From positions 48,557,212 to 48,621,211 of the forward strand of contig CM046451.1 in NCBI GenBank assembly GCA_025506515.1: a stretch of DNA of 64,000 bases. Reading direction: 5' to 3'. Below the pieces are notes generated by a model. The model saw nothing but the letters and a program-made list of their open reading frames with translations. It made no database searches and was not told where the DNA came from. Positions 33,530-46,296 of this stretch are shown here, piece by piece; within the stretch, counting starts at the first letter, position 1; each line of letters starts with the position of its first letter. A program made the position numbers and the translations under genes. Origin of the DNA: Flaveria trinervia (taxonomy: Eukaryota > Streptophyta > Magnoliopsida > Asterales > Asteraceae).

Positions 33530-34745
33530 TGTGAAATTAATGAAGTATGTTAATACGTTTGTTGTGCATATCCAAATATCAAACAAAAACCATACAACAA
33601 ACAACCAAATAAGCATAATCATACAAACATAAGTGCATAACCATAGCCACTAAGTTGATTACACTTGTTTGCCATCACAAGTCTTGTCATTAGGTCTTTC
33701 CTAACGGTTAACAATGACACATCAAAATGTGTCCATGAACTCCCACTTATTCAATGCTTCAAGTGTCCATGTCTTTTGGGTACTTCTTTGGGTCTTCATC
33801 TTGTGCATCTTCTTTTACAAAATCATATCCTAAATTAATTTATCTATTAAAAGAAATGAACCTAATCTATTTATTAAATAACAAATGAATAAATAAATTA
33901 CAACCCAAAATACAAACACAATATTACAACCCTTTCAAGAATCAAAACCAACATGACAAAATCACAATCAACCAAATCCAAAACACATAAGGTCAGGTCT
34001 ATGTTATGCACCAAAATATGTATCATATTCAACATTCAAGAACAACCATGAACCCCTTATTTTAACCTTAATGTTTCGGCCAACATGAACCAAAACTTCA
34101 GGGTTTGTCCAAATAATATAATCAACCATTTGATGTTAATCTTTCAAGTTATACTAAAGCATGAAAGATTAAACCTTGAAACATAAGGGATTAATTCATC
34201 CATAACAAAAGAACCCCTAATGGGTTGAAAAAGTCCATGAAAACTAACTTTAGAAGAACTTTTGTAGCAAGTATTCCACATAACCGGCTCTAGATGTCAT
34301 TGTTGGGTTCTGTTACATGTTTATCAAAGCAAGTTTAACCATTTAAACTTCAAAAACACAGTGGATATAAGTGGTTAAAAGGTATTTAACAATCTGAATA
34401 TTTTAACCATATTAACCTAAAAAAAACCAAAGAACAAAGGATCATATCTATGTGAAATGAAATGCTATCAAAACAAAAAGAACAACCATAGGGTGTTCTT
34501 GAAACTACTTTCAAGAACAAGATGATCTAGTATGGATGAGAAGAAGATGATGATGCTTCTTGAATGTCTAGCCTCCAAAAAAGAAGTCCTCAAGCTTGTA
34601 TGCCCATAAGCCTTAGAAAAGACCTAACTTGTTAGGTAGTAGAACACAAAACTCAAATCCTTCTTGCAAACCCGAAAATCCAGCCAAGATGAACTTCAAG
34701 TGCAGCCAAAAATTCGAAATTTTCAGCCAAAAGAGCAAGAGTACT
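33530..34745 (-). repeat. Inverted fragment of an A-family element (partial 5' LTR, primer site, leader)
   Basis: On the minus strand 34745-34300 matches the second half of the 3' LTR of A up to the end CCCAACA. A decayed primer site follows (ACATCTAGAGCC for TGGTATCAGAGCC, about 34285), then about 750 bases of leader, the last part (33820-33540) matching the leader of A at 8040-8330. The first half of the LTR and all genes are missing. It interrupts the extra ORF of D, whose N-terminal part is absent. Confidence 0.72.
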
Positions 34746-34755
34746 TAATCACTTG

Positions 34756-35527
34756 AAGCTGCTATGCTACATCTTTCAACACTGTATATCCAAAAGAAGG
34801 GTAGGATGGAATTCATTTCTAGTTGATATAGCATCTCCCATTGTAGCTATAGCCACTAACAGAAGATTTAACATGGCTAAGTGGATCATGAATGGTTTGT
34901 ATTCAATTTGGAGAAAGGTAAGAGGAACAAGTACTTGATATATCCTAGATTTCTCCAGTTGATCATAAATGAGAAATATCCAGACATACATGCCTTTGGA
35001 GTTCAAGGTGATAGACTTGATTTAGAGCATATCTCTGAGGTGGTGTACAAGAGGCTAGCAGTGATCATAGGTGCTGGAAATGTACCTTTAGTTGAGTACA
35101 TGAGGAATGTAGCTGATGACAATGTTGACATTAATCAGCAACATTTTCATTTTACTGAGAATGAGCCTATTAATCCTAATGATCTGATTGAGGATGTAAT
35201 GAAAGAGATTGATGAAGAATCTCAAGAAGAAGAATCTGAAGAAGATGATGATGATGAAGTGGATAATGATGATGATGAAAGTCCTACTAACAATGATGAT
35301 GATAATAATGATAAAAATGATGATGATGATCAAGGAGGTGATCAAGAAGGTTCAATTGAAAGAAATGTTGAAGAAACTATTCAAGAGATGGATAGTGAGC
35401 AAACTATTTCTGATCAAAGGAATGAAGAAGATAGAAATGTAGATGTTGATATTAATGTTGAAGTAAATGATGAAAGAAATGATGAAGATGTTGAACCAGA
35501 GAATGTAGAGACTATTGATTTCAACTA
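34756..35527 (+). pseudogene. Extra ORF (aORF) of element D, N-terminal domain end and acidic middle
   Basis: The first half of the N-terminal domain is lost at the inserted A-family fragment. What remains has WNSFLVDIASPIVAIATN, NMAKWIMNGLYS, and after a frameshift NLEKGKRNKY, LIYPRFLQLIINEKYP and a RLAVIIGAGNVPL stretch. An Asp/Glu run with the codons GATGATGATGAT (35220-35340) follows. The YPRFLQ motif and the acidic run sit in the same order as in B and C. Confidence 0.72.
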
Positions 35528-35669
35528 AGCATTTGATTTTGATGCAATATGGTATGAGCCTATCACAGAGAATGTTATTTCTGTTGTGCAATCTCAAAGC
35601 CAAGAAGTTGTGATTGTAAAGGAGACAAAACAAGAAATGAAACAAACAACAGACGTTTGAACTCAAACT

Positions 35670-36208
35670 GAGATAGTTGATAATTCTGATGAAGTTGATA
35701 AGTTGAAGTCATTGATTGCTGATTAAAATGAGGAAATTGAAAGATTTAAAAAAGAAAATGCTATATTGAAAGCCAATGATGAAAAGAATAATGTTTTGAT
35801 GGTAGATCTTGAAGAAAAGGTAAAGATAATGTTTGAAGAAATTGAAAAGTTGAAAGAAAGTTTAGAAGAACTTGTGAAGGAAAATGAAGTGATTGTTGTT
35901 GAAGAAGAACCTCTTCAAGAATCTCAAGAAACTACAACTGGAAGGTTTAGTGAAGCAGAAAAAGGGAAAAGGAAAATGTATGAAGTTAAAACTTCTTCTC
36001 TTCCTACTAAAGTTCAAAAGATTGCTCATCCAGTTGAGAATGTAGAAGAAACAGAAATGCAACAAAGAGTTGAAGCTCTACATGATTTAGAATCAGATCT
36101 ACCAGATGAATGGTATGATGAAGTTCTAGAAGATGAAGATGTATTTGATGTTGATGATTCTCCAATTGAAAAGACTCAAGATGATATTCCTATTGACATT
36201 GAAGACTA
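35670..36208 (+). pseudogene. Extra ORF (aORF) of element D, coiled coil
   Basis: The open segment 35766-36209 has long heptads (VDLEEKVKIMFEEIEKLKESL, LVKENEVIVVEEE), then basic KGKRKMYEVKT and an acidic end (DDIPIDIED). The heptads begin before the stop near 35725 (KLKSLIAD). It corresponds to 13918-14712 in C and 49040-49200 in B. Confidence 0.65.
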
Positions 36209-37474
36209 GTACAATTATTTGATCAGGAAGAAGTATAATAAAGTTTATTTGGATGGACTGACTATGACTCAGATTATTGAAGTGTATGACAAATGTATGT
36301 TTGTAGAGTCATTAGCTCCAGTAGATCCAAATGAGATAAGCCTTGAGCATGGTGAATGGACACCTTTGAATGAAAGCTTGAACATTAATGATAATCCTAT
36401 GACAGAACTGCACCACCCAAATATTGATGATATGAGTGTACCAGCTCTGAGAATGTGGTTGCAGTCAAGGTATTATTCAAGGAAAATACCGAATATGGTT
36501 CAAGGTGAGTCCTTAAGAAGGCTAGTGAGGATTTTCCAAGAAACTAACAAGATGTATAACAAGATGATTATTCTGGATATGGATAACCCTTAGTATCTTG
36601 AAATCACCAAAAGACCAAAAATGCTAAAGCCTGAGGAAATTAAGTCAATGGAGATAGTAAGGAGAACTCATGAACACACAAAGGAGCTTATGCGTATGTT
36701 TCCCAATGCTGAGAAACACGGATATGAAGTATCTCTTGAACAAAGGCAATTGTGGCATACAACCAGATCAGCAGGTGATATAGTACGAAATATGTTACAA
36801 ATAGGGAAATATGATGAGATTTCTGAATTGCTGAATGTAATGATTGTGCCTGATAAAACCAAAGAAATAAAGATAATTGCATGGAAATATGATGAGATTT
36901 TTTATGCTTTTCTTATCAAAATAGTAAATGCTATTTTTGATGTGTATCATTTTTACTCGAGCAACATTGCCTTACCGGTGCAAGATTTGAAAGAATTACA
37001 TAAGTTACCTCTGATTATCCCATAAAGGTGAAAGGGGAAAAATTTTATGAAGTTGCTTGATAGAGGTATATCTAGAATGCTAGCCTTTCTTCAAACTCGT
37101 TGTGACGAAGAAGACAAAAGCTATTTGCCAAGATGAAGAAGAAATCAAAGAAAGGTGAATCTAATGAGTCTATGGAAGATTGCTACTTAGAGACTTTCAG
37201 TGATAAGTATTTTGAAAAAGTAACAAATCCTGGATTGAAAGTTATAGATGCACTCAATCATCAAAACCAAATTTGAGATGGTTATATGATTCATCTACTT
37301 TCCATATAAAGCTTGTAAAGGATCTAAATGATTGGGACAATGATATGATTTGTTTGTTTGGTGTTTTTGAACTAAAACTTCAACATCCAAATTATATCTC
37401 ATTCTTTTCTAATCAAATTCTTGAGCAAGTATCTCCATCAGAAGCAGAGAATGATAGAAAATACTTTTTGACAA
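36209..37474 (+). pseudogene. Extra ORF (aORF) of element D, C-terminal domain, cut by element B
   Basis: Two open segments (36219-36593, 36621-37025) have YNKVYLDGLTMTQIIEVYDKC, EQRQLWHTTRSAGDI and KIIAWKYDEIFYAF, then HFYSSNIALPVQDLKEL. The IIAWKYD block is shared with C (IMAWKYD) and B (IIAWAYF). A third segment (37273-37474) has FHIKLVKDLNDWDND. At 37475 B interrupts it. Confidence 0.68.
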
Positions 37475-38191
37475 TGTAGGTACATGTGTCCCTAGTTTTT
37501 GATCTTAATGTAATATCTTTGTATTTTCTTACACTTATGTAATTGTACGGGTACTTAATGAAATACAATATGTGGTTGTGCTTAATGTTTAATATTTCAT
37601 TGGCTAGTATGTAATAATGCTTATTGAGTTGACTATATAGGTTGTGGTTGTTTGAATACTATTTAAATCAATTAATGATTATAAAACATATTCAAACTTA
37701 ATCATGTGAAGTTCTCATGTGATTGGCCAATGCTAATGGACCATACGCATGAACAATTTCATGCTAATGAACCAATCGTATGAATGAACCAGGAGACTGG
37801 ATCAGTCGCATGATTAAAATATGAGATTGAGTCAGTCGTGCGAATGGATCAACCGCGTGACTCAATCGCACAATTGAACCATGCAAAGGGTCCAGTCACA
37901 CGATTGAGAAACCTTAACCTATAAATACCACTTAATTCATGGAAAAACGAGACACTTCAAATATCTTAATGCCCACACGTACCCTAGCCATCCAGAGACC
38001 TCTAGCAACCTGTTCCAACTTCAAAGATCGCAGTAGATCGATTGCTAATCATTCTTAACGTTTAGATTCAATCTTTAATTGATTCTAGTGCGTTCTCACT
38101 GATTGGATCACCAATCAAATAGGATTCCGCACTATTTGATTCGGTATACGCGTAAATCTGTTAGTATTTGTTGAGTACACGATCCCTAACA
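37475..38191 (+). repeat. 5' LTR of element B
   Basis: 717 bases, ends TGTAGGTACAT and GATCCCTAACA. The TATA box TATAAATA is at 37920-37927, preceded by an array (37725-37915) of units such as GTCGTGCGAATGGATC and CAATCGCACAATTGAACC. The same family forms the solo LTR at 8477-9211. Confidence 0.93.
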
Positions 38192-38193
38192 AG

Positions 38194-38205
38194 TGGTATC
38201 AGAGC
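38194..38205 (+). promoter_or_regulatory. Primer binding site of element B, initiator tRNA-Met
   Basis: TGGTATCAGAGC, two bases after the LTR end. Confidence 0.93.
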
Positions 38206-38681
38206 TTTGGCTCTAGATTTACGTGTGATTCAATCGTTCTGATATAAAAATTTTGTTTTTACGCTAAAAAACGCAATCTTTTGTGTCAAATCGGATTTTA
38301 GACGTCTCCTGATTGTAAAGTTATGTATTTTCCGGCATACGGCAATTAGGGCAGCAAATATTTGTTTTTGTGCATTTAAACACCTTAAACCTAGAAATTT
38401 TCTAAATTTAGCCGGTTCGGTCACACGATTGACTCACTCGCACAACTGAGGTCATACACATTTCCCATACGCATGATTGGACTCAATCGCACTTTCATTC
38501 GTCCGACTGAGAAGACTATTCGCATTGTTCATCCGTATTTGTTCATTCGGCCGGTGGAGTCATCCGCATTAGTTCAGTCGCACGATTGAACCATCCGCAT
38601 AGTTCAATTGCCCGAATAGCTCAATCGCACAACTTCATTCGCACTAATACAAAGTTTGGTTAAAATTTAAATATATTAGCA
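38206..38681 (+). other. Leader of element B with a motif array
   Basis: The second half (38415-38640) is packed with the same units as the LTR (CACACGATTGACTC, CAGTCGCACGATTGAACC, CAATCGCACAACTTC), so this array extends beyond the LTR into the leader. Gag starts at 38682. Confidence 0.65.
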
Positions 38682-41500
38682 ATGGAAGACCAATATTCAG
38701 CTTTCACAGCAAGGAGAGACTCACGTATACAAAACTTACTGCTATTGGAGAATGAAGTGGGGAATCACAACAAACCCCCAAAGCTGGTCACATTAGATGA
38801 ATATCCACAATGGAAACAACGTTTCGAGATCAACTTAAACGGAGTAGATCCAAATCTTTTGGAGTCTATAGAGTCGGGGTACAGCATGCCTGTACGAGCT
38901 GATGGTGTCAAACTCACACTTGGTGGCATGACTGACGAACAAAATGTGAAATACAATGCAGAGAATAATGTTTATGCTTTGCTTTCTTAGTCAATTCCGA
39001 AGGATATTTTCCATCAATTCACGGAATATATGCAAGGAAAGAAGCTCTAGGATGCATTGGAGAAACGGTATGATGGAAACACATCATTGAACGCCATAAA
39101 GGCTAAGCTTTAAAGAAGGAGTTTGACAACTTCTCCTCCATGGGTAAAGAAAGCCTAGATAATATGATCTATATATTTTACCACTTGATGAGTGAGATGC
39201 ACACTAATGGAGTATCGACATCAATGGAGGACAAAGTGTCCAATTTTGCTGACGGGTTGCCGGAGAAATGGGTGTCATTTGTCTCCAATCTCAGATAGAA
39301 TGGTATGCTAACAAAGTTAGATATCAATGACTTCATTCTGAAAGTGAGAGAAGAAGAACTGAGGATGAGTACAGAGCTCAAAAGTGTTCATATGATCAGA
39401 ATCCAACGCTATACAATGCGACTCCCCAAGCCAAAACATCTGGAGCGCCTCTTCAGACAGCCTTTGTATCAAGCTCGTCTGGTCCTTCACGAGCCTCTAC
39501 TACAGGGTCGGAAACGTCAGGGTCGTCTGGTACCCAATACATTGCACCTGAAGCAAATGCAACAAAGCCGAAGACCGAGAACTTCGGCAATGTGACAATA
39601 GAGGTAGCTAAAGAGCATATGGATCTCTTAGCTACGGTAGTCCACTCCTATGATGGACTAATTGATGGAAAGATTGGGAACTACCACCTGGCAGATGAGG
39701 CCTATAAGCAGGTGGATGAGATAGAGCTGGAGAGGATGGACATAATGTGGGGCTTAGCAAGTGCAGTCCGGAGAGCTAAGAAGTTTGTCAAGAAGAGCAG
39801 ACAAAATTTCATTGCTACTAAGGACACTACCTTCGGCTTTGATAAATCCAAGGTAACCTGCTTCAACCGCGGTGAGAAAGGGCACTTCAAAAGGGAGTGC
39901 GTGAAGCCAAAGAAGACTGGCAATAGGAATCTTTCCTCCTCCTTCAATCGTTAGGAAAAACCCACTAGCCGTCCTACTTCATCAAGCAAGGATCCAAATC
40001 CTTGACTGCCCATGATGATGAAGAACAAGACTAGAGCTTTCGGTTTGTCTCACCCAGAGAATCTAACATAGCTAGTGTGGAGGATATAGATGATGACTCT
40101 GCCAGTGAAGGAGATATAGCAGTCGAACTTGCAATGTCAACATCAGAAAAAATTGCACTAGTGGTCACCTACTTTCCTGAAGATGGGAAAACTACTACAA
40201 CGTCAGAATCACCAGCTCCGGAAACATCAGATTCTGCATTGATGGTTGATTCTTCAGAAACCGCTCAAGTAAGTACTACTGACCAACTCTTTAATAATCA
40301 TTCTTGTTCTGATTGTTATAAATTTAGGGAAAGCATTGATCTAAAATTTGTTAGGTTATTAGATTATAATGGTAACTTAGTAAAGGACCTAGAACTATGC
40401 ATTGAAGCTAACAGAGTTTCAAAACAAAATGAGCATAGTTACAAAGAAAAGATAGACCTTTTGAACAAACAGCTTAGGGAAATAGAAGTTGTAGCCTTTA
40501 ACCAAGCTAATGACATTAGGTTCTATTTAACTCCCTAGAGGACACTAAGAAGCAAAAAGCAGTTTTAGAAGTAGAAGTTAATTCTCTAAAACAAAAACTG
40601 CATAGTTGGACTAGTTCTTCACACGTAGTCCAAAACTTAGTGAGAGAGAGAAACAACAGGGAGGGATTGGGTTATAATGTGGTTTCACCACCACATGAGA
40701 TCTTGATGAACACAAATGTAAACCAATTAATGATAATCCAATGAAGGATCGTGTGGTGTCCACTCCTCTTGTAAGTGATCTAGATTCCACATGTTCATCA
40801 AATGAATCTGGCACTAAACAAAAGGAGGCCACTTCTAAGGTAAAAGGTAAAATGTCTTGTATTAATCTGGACAAAGAGTTTGAGAAGGTTAGTATTAAGT
40901 CTGGTTCAAAAAGTGTCAAATCTGAACCAAAAAAGACTAGTAATATTAACCAATCAGGTGCATCATGTCTAAATCCAGAAAATAGAAAATAAAAGATGTT
41001 AAAACTTTTTAAGTAATTAACATTGTTAAATCAGACAAAACATCTAAATAATCAGAGTCGAAACCCAAACAAATTAGGTCACCCGGGTGCCACATACATC
41101 TCCACAGAAACAGTTAAATCGTAAAGTTGAAATCAGAGCTTGCTACAGTTGTGAGAGTATGGACACATTGCGTCTCATTGTCCTTAATATCAGACACCGA
41201 GGAGGAAGTTGAACTCCATGAACAAAAACCTAGCTCTTTTAAGAGGAACTCAGTGATGCCACCTAAAAGACATAGTAAAACTAAAGTTCAACACATTAGT
41301 TAGTCGTCTGTTTATCAAAAACAGGCCTTACACAAACCTGGCTTATGGAAGGAGAAATCATCCTCATTGTCTGATAATGAGAACAAGAACACCTCTGAGC
41401 TTCCCTCACCCTCGAATGGTCAATGGGTAACATTTATGATGTGTGTTGACTCTGGGAAACCAAAGGCAGTGAAGGCTTGGGTCCCTAACCTGAACTAATG
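38682..41500 (+). pseudogene. Gag and gag tail of element B, broken
   Basis: Starts MEDQYSAFTARRDSRIQNLL at 38682. NKPPKLVTLDEYPQWKQRFEI opens the capsid region, which runs into stops from 38988. The segment 39592-39954 has the Sirevirus pattern EIELERMDIMWGLASAVRRAKKF and a zinc knuckle CFNRGEKGHFKREC, whose second cysteine is arginine. The tail (40077-40538) is acidic and then coiled coil, with GLGYNVVSPPHE at about 40665. The second knuckle is decayed to a CYSCE remnant (about 41140). Confidence 0.82.
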
Positions 41501-42120
41501 TTTTCAAATTGAATGTGCAGGGTGTTTGATATAGTGCTGAAACCAACACGTGGATCATAGACAGCGAAGCATCCATGCACATGACAGGGAACATGGATCT
41601 CTTATCAAACGTCAAACAGATAAAAGGAGGTCACATTTCGTTTGCTGGAAACAAAGGTGGGTACATCACAGCTCAGGGGGAAGTAGGTAATCAGAAAGAG
41701 AACTTTGACAAGGTAAACTATGTTCAACAACTTCAGAATAACTTGCTTTCTGTTCTCAAATTTGTGATAAAGGCTTTAAGGAAGTGTTTGACAACAAGAA
41801 GTGCTATGTCCTAAAGAAGGACTACGTCATCCCGGAGGATCAAGTATTAATGTCTGCCTCAAGATATAAGGACCTTTATGTCTTGGATCTATCGAAGGCC
41901 TCCACAACAGATCATGAAGTTCAGTTCTTCTTGTCAAAAGCTACCGAGAAGGAATCCATCTCCTGGCATAGGAGAATGGGACACATTAATCCACGGAAGA
42001 TGAATCACTTGATCCAGAATGATCTAGTGAGAGGAGTTAACGTCAAAAACTTCTAACTTTCGGATTTCTATGTTGCGTGCAAGAACGGCAAACAGACTAA
42101 AAGCCTCATAAGGAAAAGAA
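41501..42120 (+). pseudogene. Protease and pre-integrase region of element B
   Basis: The active site reads TWIIDSEASMHMTGN (about 41550-41595); the family has DSG, so the glycine is glutamate. VKQIKGGHISFAGNKGGYI follows. The pre-integrase stretch (VLMSASRYKDLYVLDLSKA, then SWHRRMGHINPRKMN) is open in 41784-42056, and YVACKNGKQTKS-like zinc sequence follows in a broken frame. Confidence 0.8.
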
Positions 42121-43060
42121 AGTTCACACTATTGAACTTCCTCTTGAACTTCTTCACATGGATCTGTTTGGTCCGGTCAATACAAGAAGCATCGCAGGCG
42201 ACTTGTACTGCTATGTAGTTACTGATGACTACTCAAGATTCATTTGGGTGATGTTTTTGAAATCCAAATCAGAAACATTTGAGTCATTCAAGGACTTAGT
42301 AACTACTCTGGGTCCCTATACAAGTTGAAGGTACGTCAAGTGAGCTGAGACAATGAAACTGAGTTCAAGAATCAATGGATGGAGGCTTACTGCAAGGAAA
42401 AGTGAATTATGCATTATTTCACTTCTGCCTACACTCCTCAGATGAACGACGTTGCTGAAAGGAAAAATCACAGCTTGATAGAGACGGCACGGAAGATGAT
42501 AGCAGACTCAAAACTGCCTATCCAATTCTGGAATGAAGTAGTTGCAAATGCATGTTATACACAAAAAAGAGTTCTGGTAGTTAAATGCCATGGAAAGACG
42601 TGCTATGAGTTACTACAACGACCTAAACCCAATCTAGAGTATCTCGAGCCGTTTGGCGCTCCATGCACCCTACCGAAGAAGACTCAGGAGGGAAAATTCA
42701 GCAAGAAGGCTGATGAAGGTATCTTTCTAGGATACAACATATCGAACAAGAGGGTCTACTACAACTCAACGGGTAAGGTAGAAGTACGGTGTAATATCGA
42801 TGTTCAGAGATGCACCACACCACCTGCTGGAAAAGGGCCCGCCTTCTTTTTCGACTATGATGGATTCTTCAAGTCCTTCAACATGCCACTCTCCACTTCT
42901 GATGATGAATTATCAACAAAGATGATCTATGATGTTCTAAACACACCATCTCAGGAATCTACATCATCCAATGTACAAGGTGATTCATCTACCAATTCAG
43001 GGGGAGCACTTGCAGACAGTGACTCTTCCTCTAATGAAGAAGCTGTAGAGACTGATTAGA
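42121..43060 (+). pseudogene. Integrase of element B, broken
   Basis: First aspartate in LLHMDLFGPVNTRSIAG (about 42152), second in a ADNETEFKNQ stretch (family SDNGTEF) after stops near 42330, and glutamate in NDVAERKNHSLIETARKM (42440). The open segment 42409-43059 continues with LPIQFWNEVVANACY, GIFLGYNISNKRVY and an acidic Ser-rich linker. Confidence 0.82.
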
Positions 43061-44140
43061 ACAATAAGGAGCAACAAGTTCCCCCTTCCAATAGTCCACA
43101 AGCATCTGACATTGATGCCTCTGTGTCTTCGGAACCTCAGACTCCTACTGCCTCAGATATTGAACCGAATGTTCATAATCTTGACTCTTAGTTAGTTGTT
43201 CCAACCACTCCTGGTTCATGACTAAATGTGTATCACCCTTTGGATAATGTCACTAGACATGTGAGATCAGGAGTTCAGACTAGAAATCAGTTGTACTCAG
43301 CTGAGTATGCCTCAGTGATGGAAAAGGGTTACATTCATGATGGTGCATATCGTTGCTTTGTATCTCAGTTTGAGCCAAAGTATGTTAGTGAGGCCCTGAA
43401 TGATAAGGCATAGGTGAGTTCCATGCAAGAAGAACTTCTTGAATTCAAGAAGTTAGGTGTGTGGACTCTGGTGGATAGACCTAAAGGTGCTAAGGTCATT
43501 GGCACAAAATGGGTCTTGAAATGCAAGAAAGATATCAAGGTGTGATCATCAGAAACAAGGCTCGACTTGTTGTCCAAGGATTTTGACAAGTCGAGGCCAT
43601 TGACTACAATGAAGTGTTTGCACCCGTGGCAAGAATGGAAGCAACCCGCATCTTCCTTGCCTATGCATCTTATATGAAGATTAAAGTTTATCAACTTGAT
43701 GTGAAAAGTGCTTTCCTTCATGATGAAATAAGAGAATAGTGTACGTAAGTCAACCTGAGGGATTTGAGGATCCATATCATCGGGATAGAGTTTACAAACT
43801 TGACAAGGCTCTATATGGGCTTCATCAAGCTCCCAAAGCCTGGTATGAGAAACTGTCGACTCACCTTGTGAAACACGGTTTGCGCAGAGGTGTCATTGAC
43901 TGTACATTGTTCATAAAAGAAAAGGATGGAGATTTACTACTTGTTCAAATCTATGTCGATGACATAATCTTGGGTTCAAAGAATGGAGATCTATGTAAAG
44001 AGTTTGAAGCAGTAATGAAGGCTGAGTTTGAGATTAGTGCGATGGGAGATATGAAATTCTTTCTCGGGTTACAGGTGGATCAGACCGCAAAAGGGATTTT
44101 CCTACATTAGACCAAGTATGTAGGAGATATTCTCAGTCTG
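43061..44140 (+). pseudogene. Reverse transcriptase of element B, broken
   Basis: RT starts after YVSEALNDKA, with a stop, then MQEELLEFKKLGVWTLVDRP and GTKWVLKCKKD. Frames shift near 43540 and 43735. The open segment 43739-44110 has YVSQPEGFEDPYHRDRVYKL, YGLHQAPKAWYEKLS and intact YVDDIILGSKN, then FFLGLQVDQTAKGIF and a stop. Confidence 0.84.
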
Positions 44141-44940
44141 TTTGACATGGAGAATGCTTCCGCAGCAGGAACTCCACTTGCTACAAACCATGATGTAGCA
44201 CCCGACAAGAACGGTGATCTGTTTGATGCCACCATGTACCGGGGAATGATGGATCACTCATGTACCTCACTGCTTCAAGACCTGATATCATGTACGCAAC
44301 ATGTTTATGTTCAAGATATCAGACAAGCCAAAAGTTAACCATCTGATAGAGGTCAAAAGGATCTTTCGTTATTTGAAGGGTAGTCCAACACCTGGGGTTG
44401 GTATCCTCATGGCGATGACTTCGAGCTGACTGGGTATAGTAACTCGGATTACGGTGGCCGCAAGATGAACTACAAGTCTACTTTAGCGGGATGTCAATTT
44501 TTTGGAGGAGATTAGTGACCTGGCAGTGTAAGAAGTAGACCTCGGTTGCTTTGTCAACCCGTGAAGCCGAATACATTACCGCTGCAAGTTGCTGTTCACA
44601 AATCATATGGATTCAACAACAAATGCAGGACTACAGTTTGAAATTCTCTTCTACTCCTATTTTTGTTGATAATTATGCTATGATTGCAGTAACTAAAAAT
44701 CCGGTCCAACATCCTTAGACCAAACACATCGGTACAAAATATCACTTTATACGTGATTGCTTTGAAAAGAACTTAATCGATGTGATTAAAATAAATACTG
44801 ATTTTCAACACACTGACCTCTATACAAAGGCTTTTGACAAACCACATTTTTTATATCTGTTAGAGGTCAACGACGTTAAAAAGAAAAGTGATGTAATTCC
44901 CAATGATGACCACATGTATTCCGATACGTACTATCCATAG
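44141..44940 (+). pseudogene. RNase H of element B, broken
   Basis: After ASAAGTPLATNHDVAPDK the domain shifts frame near 44270 and 44390. The first acidic position reads GYSNSDYGG (family SDSDYGG), so the catalytic aspartate is asparagine. LSTREAEYITAASCCSQ keeps the glutamate. The protein ends near 44940 after NDDHMYSDTYYP. Confidence 0.8.
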
Positions 44941-46296
44941 GTCTTTTAGTTTTATTTTTATTTTATTTTGTTTAAGTAGGTTAATTACATTAATATTATT
45001 TGCTCGCCTATTAAAATCCTAAAAATCGTAAATCGGTTATGGTTTTAGAATTTTAGGGGGAGAATAGGTCAGTTAGTAACATTAACAAAAAAAACAAGGG
45101 AGAAGGAGAGGCCAGCTGATAGAAAGTAGATCGTATCTGTGATACCGATTCAATGACTTTTGAAAATGATAGTACACAGGTACAAACCACTTGGGTGTTT
45201 AAAAGATTAAATAAAATAAAATGCAAAGTTCAAAATATAAGTCTGTATAGTCTGAGCAATATAAAAGGAAAAATGATAGCAAGACTAGCTACAACTAGGG
45301 TAACACAAGGAAAGTAGACCTAGAGGTTGTTAGACCACAAATGATATGTCGGTGGATTCAACATAATTGACCATTAGACCTTATTGGTGATCTCAAAAAC
45401 AAACTAAGTTGTTCAACAAGCTGTGGGTTAACATCTTATCCCTGGTTAATACAATCAACAAATTCAAATAAGGGGTGACGAGCAGAACAAAACGCCACAA
45501 TTAGGAGCGTAAGACCAAAATATGAGCAAAAGCAATCAAACTAATAACTTATGTTGTTGGTGAGAACTGTGCAGAAAGATTAAAAATGCTCAAAGAAGAA
45601 GATAGGTTATGTGCCTCTCTGCTGTGCGGTGGCACTGACCTTAGGATAAGCATAACCTATATATTCTAGACTTCATTGTTGTTTGTCGTTTCTCTATTGT
45701 GCGGTGGCACTGACCAGGGGATTGGCTTATCTCAGAAAGTTCTAAGAATAGTATCTTCTTGAAAACTACCCTGAGACCACTCAAAAATCTCCTGAGAATG
45801 TTGATTACGATATAAGTGCGGGATCCACAAATGCTTGTTTGAAATAATCAAACCCTAAACTATCACCAATCTCTGTCAAAAGTCGGTGTATGGATTTAAG
45901 AGGACCAATATACTAACAATCATGGTGGCTGCAATTCTTGAAAGTCCAAATCAAGGTGGGATCTAATAGTACTAGTATGATTTCTTAAACTTGCTAATGA
46001 CTCTAGATGAAAAATAAGAATTGAGCATCAAAAGGTGTTGATAACATGTCCCAAATGATTTGACTTGCATGTATGATTCCAAATTGAATTGGTCCAGTTA
46101 TGGTCAAAATTAATTAAAGCTGCCTATTCCGGAACCAAATCCATTAGATTACAATCTTAGGATTTACACCTCACCCAAAAAGTCAAAAACTAGTTTTGTA
46201 TTTCAGTTAAGTCTTTCATTGTTTCAATTTATTCAATTCTGTTTGTTTGATATCAGACTATGCCATGGAATCATTAGGGGATTTAATCATTTAAAG
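44941..46296 (+). other. Spacer downstream of RNase H in element B
   Basis: Non-coding. Two copies of TCTCTryTGTGCGGTGGCACTGACC (45616-45640, 45691-45715) match one in D (32905-32930); GTGC and GCAC in it can pair around a 4-base loop. AAATGATAGTACA near 45165 also recurs in D. Confidence 0.55.

Noticed and set aside
35088..35442. Ile-rich and Met/Lys-rich frames overlapping the D aORF
   Set aside because: They are shadows of the GAT-rich acidic run in other frames.
34753..37025. A host gene for an acidic nuclear protein between D and B
   Set aside because: It matches the aORF modules of B and C, lies downstream of RNase H in D and continues after B up to a purine tract and LTR.
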